A stretch of 7,125 bases of DNA from Syntrophomonadaceae bacterium (GTDB lineage Bacteria > Bacillota > Dethiobacteria > DTU022): NCBI GenBank assembly GCA_007119335.1, contig SKPU01000197.1:1-7125 (forward strand), given 5' to 3'. The translations under genes and the position numbers were made by a program. The notes below the pieces were generated by a model that worked only from the letters and a program-made list of their open reading frames with translations, had not been told where the DNA came from and made no database searches. Below are positions 6,135 through 7,125 of this stretch, in pieces; the stretch's first letter is position 1, and each line of letters starts with the position of its first letter.

Positions 6135-7082
6135 TCAGATTTTATAGCGGCAGCCCTGGTAGGCTCCGCGGGTTCTTAGCTCCGTTTCAACCGCAGAGGC
6201 GATCTGCCCGGCCCCTTCAGGCCAGTGCGGGGCGATCAGAAGTTCCGCAGAGGTGGTCTGGCTCGCCAGACGGTGAATGACAATATGGGGAGCGAGTTTT
6301 TCCAGGCAGTCACAAAGCACTGGTATATAGTCTTCACATTTTTCGTATACAGTTACTTTCCCCTGCTTGTATTGATCTGCCAGGGTTGTGTTTTTGATGA
6401 CCTGCAGGTGATGAAACTTAATTCCGTCTATTCCCAGCTGATTTATGAAGTCAATAGTTTCAAGGATCATAGTGTTAGTTTCGCCCGGTAGGCCCAGGAT
6501 AATATGTGCGCAGGTGTAGATGCCGCGGCGGCGAGTCATTTTTACCGCATGTGCAAAGGAGGCTGTATCATGGCCCCGGTTGATTTGTTGGAGGGTCTCG
6601 TCATGGGCCGATTGTAAGCCGTATTCGATCCAGAGGTGGCAGTGTTGAGTGTAGCTTTCCAGCATATCGAGCGTTTTCTCTGTGACACAGTCTGAACGGG
6701 TTGCTATGCTAAGCCCGATAACTTCCGGGCTGCTCAGGGCTTCATCGTAAAGTTCTTTTAAATACATCAGGGGGGCATAAGTGTTGGTGTATGATTGAAA
6801 GTAAGCCAGATGCTTTGCCTGGCTCTTTTTCTTTTTACCCCGGTTGATTTGCTCAGTAATCGATAGTTGGGTCGGTATGGGGCTGCTGCTTTTACTGCTA
6901 GGAGCAAAAGAGGGGTTATAACAATAACTGCAGCCTGAATAGCCGATTGTGCCGTCACGGTTTGGGCAGGAAAAACCGGCATCAATGGGTATTTTATAAA
7001 CGGGTTCACCAAATTTATTGCGGAAAAAACTGCTTAATCGGTAGTACCAACCGGGCTGGTTCGGCTGAACAGGCCTATTCAT
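6135..7082 (-). CDS. YhcC-family radical SAM protein (TIGR01212 type)
   Basis: This 315-residue cytoplasmic protein belongs to the YhcC group of radical SAM proteins, which bind a [4Fe-4S] cluster and S-adenosylmethionine; the reaction of the group is not settled as far as I know. The cluster cysteines are in the family form C39-x11-C51-x2-C54, within FSCPNRDGTIGYSGCSYCYN. Other family marks are AYFQSYTNTYAP (93-104), GLSIATRSDCV (123-133), LWIEYGLQSAHDETL (150-164), HIILGLPGET (193-202), IKFHHLQVIKNT (221-232), VIHRL (268-272), LLIAPHW (281-287) and a final YQG (308-310). Length is normal. The ATG at 7082 follows GAGGCGG (7088-7094 on the minus strand) by five bases. It appears to be its own transcription unit, convergent with the lipoprotein gene, and has no evident link to the lysine operon. 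Confidence 0.93.
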   Translation of the reverse strand: MNRPVQPNQPGWYYRLSSFFRNKFGEPVYKIPIDAGFSCPNRDGTIGYSGCSYCYNPSFAPSSKSSSPIPTQLSITEQINRGKKKKSQAKHLAYFQSYTNTYAPLMYLKELYDEALSSPEVIGLSIATRSDCVTEKTLDMLESYTQHCHLWIEYGLQSAHDETLQQINRGHDTASFAHAVKMTRRRGIYTCAHIILGLPGETNTMILETIDFINQLGIDGIKFHHLQVIKNTTLADQYKQGKVTVYEKCEDYIPVLCDCLEKLAPHIVIHRLASQTTSAELLIAPHWPEGAGQIASAVETELRTRGAYQGCRYKI

Positions 7083-7125
7083 TATTGCCGCCTCTTTTTC
7101 TTTTAGTTCCCCTAGTTATTTCTTC

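Noticed and set aside
6053..6280. Small plus-strand frame between the lipoprotein and the radical SAM gene
   Set aside because: It runs through the terminator hairpin and then antisense into the radical SAM coding region, with no ribosome site or recognisable domain.

Overview
The window looks like a mid-GC chromosome segment of an anaerobic, amino-acid-fermenting Clostridia/Firmicutes-type bacterium. The reasons are strong AGGAGG-type ribosome sites, TTG and GTG starts, a lysine-fermentation gene set, and ferredoxin-type proteins. A very glutamate-rich lipoprotein hints at a salt- or alkali-adapted lineage. The species cannot be fixed from the sequence alone.

Layout. Positions 1-62 hold the first 20 codons of a minus-strand gene that runs off the left edge. 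A divergent intergenic region (63-271) separates it from a five-gene plus-strand operon (272-4970) closed by an intrinsic terminator at 5034-5070. The operon encodes: (i) an iron-sulfur protein with a winged-helix-like N-terminus, a Cys-rich middle and two C-terminal [4Fe-4S] motifs; (ii) Kdd, L-erythro-3,5-diaminohexanoate dehydrogenase; (iii) a class-III, glutamate-1-semialdehyde-aminomutase-like aminotransferase interrupted by one in-frame TAA; (iv) Kal, 3-aminobutyryl-CoA ammonia-lyase; (v) Kce, 3-keto-5-aminohexanoate cleavage enzyme. After it come an acidic SurA-like lipoprotein (5232-6026), probably started at a rare ATT codon, a bidirectional terminator (6070-6103), and a convergent minus-strand YhcC-type radical SAM protein (6135-7082).

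How the genes work together. Kdd, Kce and Kal are three consecutive steps of the lysine fermentation pathway. 3,5-diaminohexanoate is oxidised to 3-keto-5-aminohexanoate, which is cleaved with acetyl-CoA to acetoacetate and 3-aminobutyryl-CoA, which is deaminated to crotonyl-CoA. The upstream aminomutases (KamA, KamDE) and the CoA-transferase are not in this operon. A PLP aminotransferase sits where they are not expected. It might make the same beta-keto acid as Kdd by transamination, which would also explain why its interruption could be tolerated.

Points most worth a second look are the aminotransferase stop codon, the unusual operon composition led by an Fe-S/winged-helix protein, and the lipoprotein, in which a segment resembling the C-terminal helix of SurA/PrsA foldases lies before the SurA N-terminal domain and no PPIase domain is present.
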